Below are positions 1 to 6,227 of a DNA stretch of 6,227 nt, piece by piece. The translations under genes and the position numbers were made by a program. Every line of letters starts with the position of its first letter. Position 1 is the first letter of the stretch. Source of the DNA: Gammaproteobacteria bacterium (GTDB lineage: Bacteria; Pseudomonadota; Gammaproteobacteria; Enterobacterales; Alteromonadaceae); NCBI GenBank assembly GCA_023380515.1, contig JAMCRH010000062.1, positions 2,669 to 8,895 on the forward strand, in the 5' to 3' direction. A model generated the notes under the pieces. That model saw only the letters and a list, made by a program, of their open reading frames with translations, searched no databases and was not told the origin of the DNA.

Positions 1-294
<294 letters not shown>

Positions 295-332
295 TTATTA
301 AGCGTGTCTTGTTAACTAACTATTACCTATTT

Positions 333-587
333 TTATCGACGTGTTGCATCATAGCCTAGGTCGGCACCACGGCTTTCATCGCTACGCCGACGAATACTGC
401 CACGCTTGCGGTTCTCTTCTTCGCACACTTCATCCTTGCCACCACAGATATCGCAGCCATCTTTCATACCAATTTGGTTTAAACCACCGCAGGAGCCAGC
501 AATAGGCCTGCGCCCCATGATGACGCCAACCGCCATCGCCGTCATGATCAGTGCCATAAAGCCAAATACCAGTAGCCACATCGCCAT
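333..587 (-). CDS. nqrM: Na+-NQR maturation protein NqrM (DUF539 family)
   Basis: This is a small membrane-anchored protein of 84 residues. In Vibrio it is required to assemble active Na+-NQR, and it is thought to help deliver iron to the NqrD/NqrE centre. One hydrophobic segment spans residues 4-24. The conserved cysteine region follows: C33 in GSCGG, then C45 and C48 in GCDICGGK, with a fourth cysteine at C55. From memory of work on Vibrio NqrM, a cysteine at position 33 is the essential one, and it is present here. The remaining 30 or so residues are polar and rich in arginine, with no recognisable domain. The start ATG (585-587) has a GGGAG ribosome binding site at 594-598, 6 nt upstream. 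The gene lies 276 nt after nqrF, beyond a probable terminator, so it likely has its own promoter. Its position between nqrF and sthA agrees with the order in Pseudomonas, minus apbE. Confidence 0.93.
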   Translation of the reverse strand: MAMWLLVFGFMALIMTAMAVGVIMGRRPIAGSCGGLNQIGMKDGCDICGGKDEVCEEENRKRGSIRRRSDESRGADLGYDATRR

Positions 588-683
588 ATTAATCTCCCAA
601 TACTGCTTATCTTTACGTTATTTGCCTCACCTGCCGACATCAGCGGATCAGATAAGTGCCACACGGATAATGATCGTTACGTG

Positions 684-713
684 ATTATACCTCAGCTGGC
701 CTAGCGTTATCAG
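684..713 (-). promoter_or_regulatory. Candidate sigma70 promoter for nqrM (and perhaps sthA)
   Basis: On the minus strand a perfect -10 box TATAAT lies at 684-689. An 18-nt spacer separates it from CTGATA at 708-713, which matches the -35 consensus TTGACA at four of six positions. Transcription would begin near 677 and leave a 5' leader of about 90 nt before nqrM. The location is right, downstream of the nqrF terminator and upstream of nqrM. The weak -35 box means it may depend on an activator. This rests on sequence matching only. Confidence 0.45.
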
Positions 714-721
714 CGCGGGGC

Positions 722-762
722 TAATCGATTAACTAACTCTATCAGCTAAAAATTATCGATAA
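722..762. promoter_or_regulatory. Pair of 10-bp palindromes upstream of the nqrM promoter
   Basis: TAATCGATTA (722-731) and TTATCGATAA (753-762) are each perfect palindromes with the same ATCGAT core. Their centres are 31 bp apart, close to three helical turns, so a protein bound at both would sit on one face of the DNA. They lie just upstream of the candidate -35 box at 708-713. I cannot name a regulator. The stretch is AT-rich, so chance is possible. Confidence 0.25.
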
Positions 763-801
763 CGAATCAACTGCACAAATAAAAATACGCAGGCTAATAC
801 A

Positions 802-831
802 CAAACGGGGCCAGCCAAAAGGCCAGCCCCG
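802..831 (-). terminator. Probable Rho-independent terminator of the nqr operon
   Basis: The nqr transcript can form an 11-bp stem at 806-831 with a TTTT loop (817-820). The arms are CGGGGCTGGCC and GGCTGGCCCCG, including two internal G-U pairs. The hairpin is followed by TTTGTGT. It starts about 32 nt past the nqrF stop codon. On the opposite strand the same two positions become C-A mismatches, so the structure favours transcripts of the minus strand, as expected. The T run is short, so termination may be incomplete. Confidence 0.75.
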
Positions 832-863
832 CTTATCACTACTATCGTTCTCATACCGATAGA

Positions 864-2096
864 TTAGCCACCGAAATCATCCAATAGGATGTTTTCAGGC
901 TCAACGCCCATATCAAGCAGTAGCTTAATAACGGAGGCGTTCATCATTGGCGGCCCACACATGTAATATTCACAATCTTCCGGCGCCGGATGGTCCTTCA
1001 GATAGTTTTCATATAAGACGTTATGGATAAAGCCAGTCGGCCCTTCCCAGTTGTCTTCTGGCTGCGGATCGGAAAGCGCCAAGTGCCATTTAAAGTTCGG
1101 GAACTCTTCTGCTAACTGGTCATACTCTTCGTTGTAGAAGGTTTCACGCCAGGAACGTGCGCCATACCAAAAAGAGATCTTACGGTCAGACTTCAAGCGC
1201 TTCAGCTGGTCAAAAATATGACTACGCATAGGCGCCATACCTGCACCACCACCGATAAAGATCATTTCGGCATCGGTATCACGGGCGAAGAATTCACCAA
1301 ACGGCCCCATTACCGTGACCTTGTCGCCTTCTTTAAGATTAAAGACGAACGTAGACATCAGGCCAGGCGGATGGTCGGTACCAGGAGGCGGTGTAGCGAT
1401 ACGAATATTGAACTTAAGCATACCCTTTTCATCAGGGTAGTTCGCCATGGAGTATGCGCGAATCACTTCCTCATTGTTCTTATGGGAAATTTTGAACATG
1501 TCAAATTTATCCCAATCACCACGGTACTCTTCCTCAATATCAAAATCAGAGAATTTGATATCGTAAGGCGGTGCCACCAGCTGCACATAGCCACCCGCGC
1601 GGAAGGCGACTTCTTCACCTTCAGGCAGCTTTAGGTTCAGCTCTTTGATGAACGTGGCAACGTTGGGGTTAGCAATAACCTCACAATCCCACTTTTTCAC
1701 ACCAAAGACTTCTTCAGGCACTTCTACCTTCATGTCCTGTTTAACAGGCACCTGACAAGAGAGACGCCAGCCGTCTTTCTTCTCACGCATGGTAAAGTGT
1801 GATTCTTCGGTCGGCAGGATAGAGCCACCGCCCTCTTCCACGCGGCATTTGCACTGGGCGCAAGAGCCGCCACCGCCACACGCAGAAGAGAGAAAGATGC
1901 CGTTAGCAGCAAGCGTGTTTAGAAGCTTGCCACCGGCTTGGGTCGTTAACGTATGCTCGGGGTCGCCATTGACCTCAATGGTCACGTCCCCGCTACTCAC
2001 GAGCTTGCTTCGCGCTGCCAAGATGATCGCCGTTAAGCTGATAACGATGACCGTGAACATGACAACACCGAGCAAGATGACAGTTGTATCAACCAT
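864..2096 (-). CDS. nqrF: Na+-NQR subunit F, NADH dehydrogenase with FAD and 2Fe-2S
   Basis: NqrF is the electron entry point of the pump: it oxidises NADH with FAD on the cytoplasmic side and passes electrons to its 2Fe-2S cluster. The protein has 410 residues; V. cholerae NqrF is about 408. A single N-terminal membrane helix spans about residues 5-27. A plant-type ferredoxin domain (about 35-130) supplies cluster ligands C73, C79, C82 and C114 in the pattern C-x5-C-x2-C-x31-C. The ferredoxin-NADP reductase-like part follows. R213, Y215 and S216 in RAYSMANY bind [11 protein letters not shown] at 282-289 binds NADH, and CGPPMMN at 380-386 completes the nicotinamide site. The protein ends in DDFGG, with the terminal aromatic residue typical of the family. 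The start ATG has AGGAAA 5 nt upstream. It is the only subunit gene separated from its neighbour by a long spacer (74 nt, with a hairpin). Confidence 0.98.
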   Translation of the reverse strand: MVDTTVILLGVVMFTVIVISLTAIILAARSKLVSSGDVTIEVNGDPEHTLTTQAGGKLLNTLAANGIFLSSACGGGGSCAQCKCRVEEGGGSILPTEESHFTMREKKDGWRLSCQVPVKQDMKVEVPEEVFGVKKWDCEVIANPNVATFIKELNLKLPEGEEVAFRAGGYVQLVAPPYDIKFSDFDIEEEYRGDWDKFDMFKISHKNNEEVIRAYSMANYPDEKGMLKFNIRIATPPPGTDHPPGLMSTFVFNLKEGDKVTVMGPFGEFFARDTDAEMIFIGGGAGMAPMRSHIFDQLKRLKSDRKISFWYGARSWRETFYNEEYDQLAEEFPNFKWHLALSDPQPEDNWEGPTGFIHNVLYENYLKDHPAPEDCEYYMCGPPMMNASVIKLLLDMGVEPENILLDDFGG

Positions 2097-2101
2097 GTCG
2101 G

Positions 2102-2107
2102 TTTCCT
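2102..2107 (-). promoter_or_regulatory. Ribosome binding site of nqrF, with an upstream duplicate
   Basis: AGGAAA on the minus strand lies 5 nt before the nqrF ATG (2094-2096). The same octamer AGGAAACC occurs again 17 nt further upstream (2117-2124), too far from the ATG to serve as its site. The upstream copy pairs with UUUCCU in the spacer hairpin. The duplication is what makes an alternative pairing possible. Confidence 0.6.
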
Positions 2108-2118
2108 ATTGCTGGAGG

Positions 2119-2159
2119 TTTCCTGTAACCCGGCGGTGCTATTAAGCACCGCCAGGAAA
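2119..2159 (-). promoter_or_regulatory. Intercistronic hairpin between nqrE and nqrF
   Basis: In the nqr mRNA GGCGGTGCT (2145-2153) pairs perfectly with AGCACCGCC (2132-2140) across a 4-nt loop, giving a 9-bp GC-rich stem. An outer 6-bp stem joins UUUCCU (2154-2159) to AGGAAA (2119-2124), with a 7-nt bulge on the 3' side (2125-2131). No T run follows, so this is unlikely to be a simple terminator. It begins 11 nt after the nqrE stop codon. Plausible roles are mRNA stabilisation or processing, or control of nqrF translation. Confidence 0.7.
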
Positions 2160-2170
2160 GCCGGCTCCGT

Positions 2171-2788
2171 TTAGAGCTGAATGCCAGAGAAGGACATAAA
2201 GCCCAACGACATCAGACCTACGGTGATGAAAGTAATGCCCAGCCCTTGCAGGCCACCCGGAACATCGCTGTACTTCAGCTTTTCACGGATACCCGCCAAT
2301 GCAGTGATCGCTAGCGCCCAACCAGTACCAGCGCCAAAGCCGTACACCACGGCTTCACCGAAGTTATAGTTACGCTCAACCATGAACAGTACGCCACCTA
2401 GGATGGCGCAGTTAACGGTGATCAGCGGCAGGAAGACGCCCAACGCGTTGTAAAGCGCAGGCACGTACTTATCAAGGAACATTTCCATGATCTGTACGAG
2501 GGCAGCGATAACACCGATATAGGAAAGCAGGCCGAGGAACGAGAGATCAATATTCTCAGCGCCGCTAATACCGGTCCAGGTTAATGCACCTTCTTGAAGC
2601 AGGTAGGTGAATACCAGGTTGTTAACCGGAACCGTTACGGTCAGTACAACGATAACGGCGATACCCAGACCGAAGGCAGAAGAGACTTTCTTGGACACCG
2701 CCAAGAAAGTACACATGCCCAAGAAGAAGGCCAACGCCATGTTCTCAACGAAAACCGAAGCAACGAAAAGGCTCAGATAGTGTTCCAT
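2171..2788 (-). CDS. nqrE: Na+-NQR subunit E, integral membrane Fe-centre subunit
   Basis: NqrE is an inner-membrane protein homologous to NqrD and to RnfA. It pairs with NqrD in inverted topology and holds the iron centre between the cytoplasmic and periplasmic redox groups. The expected cysteines are present and are the only two in the protein: C26 in FFLGMCTF and C127 in [11 protein letters not shown]. About six hydrophobic segments are visible. The 205 residues compare with 198 in V. cholerae; the extra residues fall around positions 68-80, in the loop after the second membrane segment. The C-terminus FMSFSGIQL is typical. A perfect AGGAGG ribosome binding site (2798-2803) lies 9 nt before the ATG, inside the end of nqrD. 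The gap to nqrD is 1 nt, so translation is likely coupled. The RnfA alternative is excluded by the NqrA-F gene order. Confidence 0.97.
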   Translation of the reverse strand: MEHYLSLFVASVFVENMALAFFLGMCTFLAVSKKVSSAFGLGIAVIVVLTVTVPVNNLVFTYLLQEGALTWTGISGAENIDLSFLGLLSYIGVIAALVQIMEMFLDKYVPALYNALGVFLPLITVNCAILGGVLFMVERNYNFGEAVVYGFGAGTGWALAITALAGIREKLKYSDVPGGLQGLGITFITVGLMSLGFMSFSGIQL

Positions 2789-2789
2789 A

Positions 2790-3458
2790 TTACACGGCCT
2801 CCTGTGGCTTGGTGTTTTGCTTCATCTTGAACTCGTTGTCTTCAACTTGCTCGGGATTAACCGCGCGAATCACCCAAATCATTAAGCCGATAATGAAGAA
2901 GGCCGACGGCGGCAGCAGCAACAAGCCGTTGGGCACATACCAACCACCGTCTTGCACAGTAGGCAGAATGGTAAAGCCAAATACGCTACCTGCACCCAGC
3001 AACTCACGGAAGAAACCAACCACCATCAGAACAAAGCCGTAGCCTATGCCATTGCCAACACCATCCAGGAACGACATACCTGGCGTGTTAGTCATCGCAA
3101 AGCCTTCGGCACGGCCCATGACGATACAGTTAGTAATGATCAGACCAACAAAGACCGAAAGCTGCTTAGACATCTCATAGGCATATGCTTTAAGAATCTG
3201 GTCAACCACGATAACCAGTGACGCGATAATCGTCATCTGTACGATGATACGAATCGAAGACGGAATGTGATTCCTGATCAACGATACAAACAGATTCGAA
3301 AAAGCCGTTACGAATATAACAGCCAGCGACATTACCAGCGAAACACTCATGCTGGTCGTTACCGCAAGTGCCGAACAGATCCCCAATATTTGCAGCGCAA
3401 TAGGGTTGTTCTTAAAAATTGGCGCTGTTAAAACGCCCTTTGCATTTAAGTCCGCCAT
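2790..3458 (-). CDS. nqrD: Na+-NQR subunit D, integral membrane Fe-centre subunit
   Basis: NqrD is the second of the two related membrane subunits that together coordinate the intramembrane Fe centre. The two conserved cysteines are C28 (in [10 protein letters not shown]) and C111 (in [12 protein letters not shown]), each in a transmembrane segment. The protein has about six hydrophobic segments, and [15 protein letters not shown] at 61-75 is a conserved family stretch. Its 222 residues exceed the V. cholerae length of about 210. Much of the excess is a polar C-terminal tail after PEQVE, at about residues 207-222, whose codons also carry the nqrE ribosome binding site. The ATG at 3456-3458 is preceded by a GAGGGGG run inside the end of nqrC, with a 2-nt gap between the genes. 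RnfE is the paralogue and is excluded by the gene context. Confidence 0.97.
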   Translation of the reverse strand: MADLNAKGVLTAPIFKNNPIALQILGICSALAVTTSMSVSLVMSLAVIFVTAFSNLFVSLIRNHIPSSIRIIVQMTIIASLVIVVDQILKAYAYEMSKQLSVFVGLIITNCIVMGRAEGFAMTNTPGMSFLDGVGNGIGYGFVLMVVGFFRELLGAGSVFGFTILPTVQDGGWYVPNGLLLLPPSAFFIIGLMIWVIRAVNPEQVEDNEFKMKQNTKPQEAV

Positions 3459-3460
3459 GA

Positions 3461-4282
3461 TCAGGCCCCCTCAACGTCGTCGAAGTCGGTTTCGGTGTCT
3501 TCGGCGTCTTCCGGCTCAGTACCACTGCGGAATTTGGCTAAGTACGTACCGAATCCTTCTTCGCTTAACCAGAACTGCAGCATGTTAGTCACGCCATTAC
3601 TGGTTAGCGTAGCGCCAGAAAGCGCATCTACTTCGTGTTCGCCACTAGCACCGCCTTTGGTCAGGTGGATCGCCGGTGTGAGGTTGCCCTCTTCATCGTA
3701 GATCTCTTTACCTTCCCACTGGGCTTGCCAACGCGGATTGTTAACTTCAGCACCTAAGCCCGGTGTTTCACTATGCTCGTAGTAAGTAATACTAACGATG
3801 GTATTACCATCACCTTCTACGGCTAGGAAGCCACGCATCAAGCCCCAAAGGCCTTGACCACGAATAGGTACAACAATCTGCTCCGGGTTATCTTCATCAC
3901 CCACCAGATAAACAGTAGCGTAGTTTTCTACCCGTGACAGACCAGCGATATCACGACCGCCGGAAAGCGTGCGACCTGTTGCTGGATCCCGTGAGGCTTC
4001 GAAGCCATCGAAAGTATCGGGGTCAAACTCATCGGTATAGTCGCCGCTGTCCAATTCGACGACCCGAGCGATAATCTGCTCGCGAAAAGCCTCTTCAACG
4101 TCCATACCGGGCTCATAGAGTCTGGCAACGTTCAAGATATTGGTTTTACGGTCGAGTTCCTGATTAAGCTGTTGCATTGGACGCAGAGCGACCGCAGCAG
4201 TCGAGACAATGACAGAACACACGATACACAGTGAGAACGCCACGATCAGGATCTTCTTGATGGAGTTATTACCTTGTGCCAT
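3461..4282 (-). CDS. nqrC: Na+-NQR subunit C, covalent FMN subunit
   Basis: NqrC carries one covalently bound FMN on the periplasmic side and relays electrons from the NqrD/NqrE Fe centre to NqrB. One N-terminal membrane helix spans about residues 9-33. The rest is a periplasmic FMN-binding domain. The flavinylation motif D-x-x-S-G-A-T is seen as DALSGAT at residues 219-225, so T225 is the expected acceptor for FMN added by ApbE; the number equals that in V. cholerae NqrC. The stretch ETPGLGAEV (172-180) is also typical. The protein has 273 residues against about 257 in Vibrio. The excess is mostly a C-terminal tail, residues 255-273, with 10 acidic residues among 19. The ATG overlaps the nqrB stop codon by one base, and GAGGAG at 4291-4296 is its ribosome binding site. 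Confidence 0.97.
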   Translation of the reverse strand: MAQGNNSIKKILIVAFSLCIVCSVIVSTAAVALRPMQQLNQELDRKTNILNVARLYEPGMDVEEAFREQIIARVVELDSGDYTDEFDPDTFDGFEASRDPATGRTLSGGRDIAGLSRVENYATVYLVGDEDNPEQIVVPIRGQGLWGLMRGFLAVEGDGNTIVSITYYEHSETPGLGAEVNNPRWQAQWEGKEIYDEEGNLTPAIHLTKGGASGEHEVDALSGATLTSNGVTNMLQFWLSEEGFGTYLAKFRSGTEPEDAEDTETDFDDVEGA

Positions 4283-5505
4283 TAGGCAGTCTCCTCGGCC
4301 GGTACGCCAGTACGCTTGATACGGCGTTTAATATTGGCCTGAACGAAGAAATGATCAATCAGCGGTGCAAACAGGTTAGCAAATAGAATTGCCAACATGA
4401 TGCCTTCTGGGAAGGCCGGATTCACAACGCGGATTAAAACGGTCATGACACCAATCAGCGCACCAAACACCAAGCGGCCTTGGTTCGTCATTGAGGCTGA
4501 CACGGGGTCAGTCGCCATGAACACCATACCGAAGGCAAAGCCACCGATCACCAAGTGCCAATACCACGGCATGGCGAACATGGGGTTGGTTTCGGAGCCC
4601 AGCAGGTTAAACAGTGTGCTCGTGACCACCATACCGAGGAACACCCCGAGCATGATTCGCCAGGAAGCAATCCGGGTCCATAGCAGTACTGCTGCACCAA
4701 TGAAGATGGCTAACGTAGAGACCTCACCCACTGAGCCGGGAATAAAGCCTAAGAAGGCATCCCACCATGTGAAGGTGCTGGTCAGCGCAGACATACCGTC
4801 TTGGAACGCAATTGAGAGTGCTGTCGCGCCAGTATAACCGTCAGCGGCTACCCATACTGCATCACCGGAAATCTGTGCCGGATAGGCAAAGTATAGGAAT
4901 GCACGCCCAGTAAGTGCCGGGTTGAGGAAGTTTTTGCCGGTACCGCCAAAAATCTCCTTGCCGATAACCACACCAAAGGTGATACCTAAAGCGACTTGCC
5001 AAAGAGGGATAGTTGAAGGCAGAACCAGTGCAAACAGCACAGATGTTACAAAGAAACCTTCATTGACTTCATGGCCACGTTTGATGGCAAACAGCACTTC
5101 CCAGAAACCACCCACTACAAAGGTAACTAAGTAGATAGGTAAGAAATAGGTAGCACCTAAAACAAAGTTTGCCCACAGACTGTTGGCATCATGGCCTGAC
5201 GCCAGGGTCATCATGATTGCTTCACGCCAGCCACCCATAGAGGCATAGCCCGCATCAATCGCGACATTCGCCTGCCAACCAGCATTCCACATACCGAACA
5301 GCATGGCTGGGAAGGTACATAGCCAAACCGTAATCATGATGCGTTTCAGGTCAATACCGTCACGCACATGCGCTGTCGTTTTAGCGACGCTAGGGGGCGA
5401 GTAAAAAATAGTATCTACCGCTTCAAACAACGGGTAGAACTTCTCGTACTTTCCGCCTTTGTGAAAGTGCGGCTCGAGATTCTCGAGTGTTCGTTGGATA
5501 CCCAT
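4282..5505 (-). CDS. nqrB: Na+-NQR subunit B, covalent FMN and riboflavin membrane subunit
   Basis: NqrB is the large membrane subunit, with about ten hydrophobic segments. It holds covalent FMN and riboflavin, forms the Na+ path and contributes to ubiquinone reduction. The FMN attachment motif DGYTGAT lies at residues 222-228, with T228 as the expected acceptor. The length is 407, against about 415 in V. cholerae, whose acceptor is T236; the offset of 8 is constant. The same offset aligns G132, G133 and E136 (VGGFWE) with the V. cholerae G140-G141-E144 region linked to quinone-site inhibitors. Other family stretches are NEGFFVTS (148-155), [14 protein letters not shown] (191-204) and TDPVSASMT (332-340). 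The start ATG (5503-5505) lies 2 nt after the nqrA stop, with GAGG at 5513-5516 as ribosome binding site. Confidence 0.98.
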   Translation of the reverse strand: MGIQRTLENLEPHFHKGGKYEKFYPLFEAVDTIFYSPPSVAKTTAHVRDGIDLKRIMITVWLCTFPAMLFGMWNAGWQANVAIDAGYASMGGWREAIMMTLASGHDANSLWANFVLGATYFLPIYLVTFVVGGFWEVLFAIKRGHEVNEGFFVTSVLFALVLPSTIPLWQVALGITFGVVIGKEIFGGTGKNFLNPALTGRAFLYFAYPAQISGDAVWVAADGYTGATALSIAFQDGMSALTSTFTWWDAFLGFIPGSVGEVSTLAIFIGAAVLLWTRIASWRIMLGVFLGMVVTSTLFNLLGSETNPMFAMPWYWHLVIGGFAFGMVFMATDPVSASMTNQGRLVFGALIGVMTVLIRVVNPAFPEGIMLAILFANLFAPLIDHFFVQANIKRRIKRTGVPAEETA

Positions 5506-5507
5506 TA

Positions 5508-6227
5508 TCAGGCCTCTTTCTCGATCATGGTGAGATTATCACGCAGGATGGGGCCATACTCGTATTTGCCGGGGCAAACATACGTGCACAGTGCCAGATC
5601 CTCTTCGTCCAGCTCAAGACACCCAAGCTGCATAGCAACCTCAATGTCGCCCACGATCAGCGAACGAAGCAGCTGAGTTGGCATAATATCCAGAGGCATA
5701 ACTGTCTCATATACACCTACCGGCACCATGGCTCGCTCTGAACCATTAGTCGAGGTGGTGGGCGCATAATTCGTTAATCCCTTGATCTTGGAAATATAAA
5801 TCCCCAACACCGAGTGGCGATTAGCACCTGGAGACATCCAACCCATAAACGTCCGCTTATTGCCTTCTTCCAGCAAGCTCACTTGGTTATGGAAACGCCC
5901 TAGATAATTGATTTTGCCTTCAGCGGCAAAGCCGGAGAAAACCGAGCCAGAAATTACACGCGTGTCTTCAGGTTTGATGACATCGCCAGCCAACAGTTCA
6001 TCGGTGCTAGCACCTACACGTGTACGCAATAAACGGCCTTTCTCAGCACGTGGACCACCTACTGCCACCACGCGGCTCATGTCTAGCTTGCCTTCAACAA
6101 ACAACTTACCAAACGCAATCACGTCCTGATAACCGATATGCCACACTTTTTTGTGTAACGCGACCGGAGACAGGTAGTGAATATGCGTACCGACAAGACC
6201 TGCCGGATGAGGACCTGCAAAGCTTTC
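5508..6227 (-). CDS. nqrA: Na+-NQR subunit A, C-terminal part
   Basis: NqrA is the cytoplasmic subunit at the membrane surface; it lacks a redox cofactor of its own and has been linked to quinone binding. The window holds the last 239 codons of a protein that is usually about 446 long, so roughly the first 200 residues lie beyond the right edge. The frame is open to position 6227. The residues entering from the edge, [15 protein letters not shown], are a strongly conserved NqrA stretch, and the GTG at 6144-6146 is an internal valine codon, not the start. The visible part covers the central region and the C-terminal SLBB-like domain. It ends in the conserved [20 protein letters not shown] followed by a short charged tail. 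RnfC, the related subunit of Rnf complexes, is excluded because no 4Fe-4S ferredoxin cysteine clusters are present. The gene is first in the operon, so the operon promoter is outside the window. Confidence 0.97.
   Translation of the reverse strand, partial: ESFAGPHPAGLVGTHIHYLSPVALHKKVWHIGYQDVIAFGKLFVEGKLDMSRVVAVGGPRAEKGRLLRTRVGASTDELLAGDVIKPEDTRVISGSVFSGFAAEGKINYLGRFHNQVSLLEEGNKRTFMGWMSPGANRHSVLGIYISKIKGLTNYAPTTSTNGSERAMVPVGVYETVMPLDIMPTQLLRSLIVGDIEVAMQLGCLELDEEDLALCTYVCPGKYEYGPILRDNLTMIEKEA

Noticed and set aside
406..684. Plus-strand frame of 92 codons over nqrM and its upstream region
   Set aside because: It overlaps the conserved cysteine region of NqrM in antisense and shows no family resemblance; it is best explained as a shadow.
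312..738. Direct repeat TTAACTAACT at 312-321 and 729-738, upstream of sthA and of nqrM
   Set aside because: Only 10 bp, internally repetitive (AACTAACT) and in AT-rich spacers; chance is a sufficient explanation without comparative data.
2132..2153. The nqrE-nqrF hairpin as a Rho-independent terminator
   Set aside because: No T run follows the stem on either strand, and nqrF needs to be transcribed with the other subunits. A regulatory or stabilising role fits better.
6144..6146. GTG as the start codon of nqrA, giving a 212-residue protein
   Set aside because: The frame is open upstream to the edge, and the 27 codons before it encode a conserved NqrA stretch ([15 protein letters not shown]). 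The true start is outside the window.
2171..6227. An Rnf complex instead of Na+-NQR
   Set aside because: The gene order is nqrA-F, NqrF has the ferredoxin plus FNR fusion, NqrA lacks RnfC-type 4Fe-4S cysteine motifs, and no RnfB is present.

Overview
The window carries most of the operon for the Na+-translocating NADH:quinone oxidoreductase (Na+-NQR) of a gammaproteobacterium, followed by its assembly factor gene nqrM and the start of sthA, the soluble transhydrogenase gene. Every gene lies on the minus strand, so transcription runs from high to low coordinates. The order is nqrA (C-terminal part, cut by the right edge), nqrB, nqrC, nqrD, nqrE, nqrF, a terminator, nqrM, then sthA (N-terminal part, cut by the left edge). 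The moderate GC content, the Pseudomonas/Vibrio-like nqrF–nqrM–sthA neighbourhood and an acidic tail on NqrC suggest a marine or halophilic gammaproteobacterium, perhaps Halomonadaceae (Halomonas/Vreelandella-like). The taxonomic guess is an inference from sequence flavour, not a search result.

Layout. From 6227 down to 2171, nqrA to nqrE are packed with gaps of 1-2 nt or a 1-nt overlap (nqrB/nqrC). A 74-nt spacer with a strong hairpin separates nqrE from nqrF (2096-864). A GU-containing hairpin with a short T run lies about 32 nt past the nqrF stop and probably ends the operon. A 276-nt noncoding stretch (588-863) follows; it holds this terminator, two 10-bp palindromes and a plausible sigma70 promoter for nqrM (587-333). 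sthA begins 62 nt after nqrM with no visible terminator between them.

How the genes work together. NADH reduces FAD in NqrF. Electrons pass to the NqrF 2Fe-2S cluster, then to the Fe centre held by cysteines of NqrD and NqrE, then to covalent FMN on NqrC, covalent FMN and riboflavin in NqrB, and finally to ubiquinone, with Na+ pumped outward. All cofactor-binding residues I can check are intact. NqrM is needed for assembly and is thought to help deliver iron to the NqrD/NqrE site. SthA balances NADH and NADPH in the cytosol. The FMN transferase gene apbE, which in Vibrio and Pseudomonas sits between nqrF and nqrM, is absent here.

I found no mobile element, CRISPR array, RNA gene or unknown protein family. 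This is a well-known system. The points worth a second look are the nqrE-nqrF intercistronic hairpin with a possible alternative pairing to the nqrF ribosome binding site, the missing apbE, the twin palindromes upstream of nqrM, and the acidic NqrC tail.
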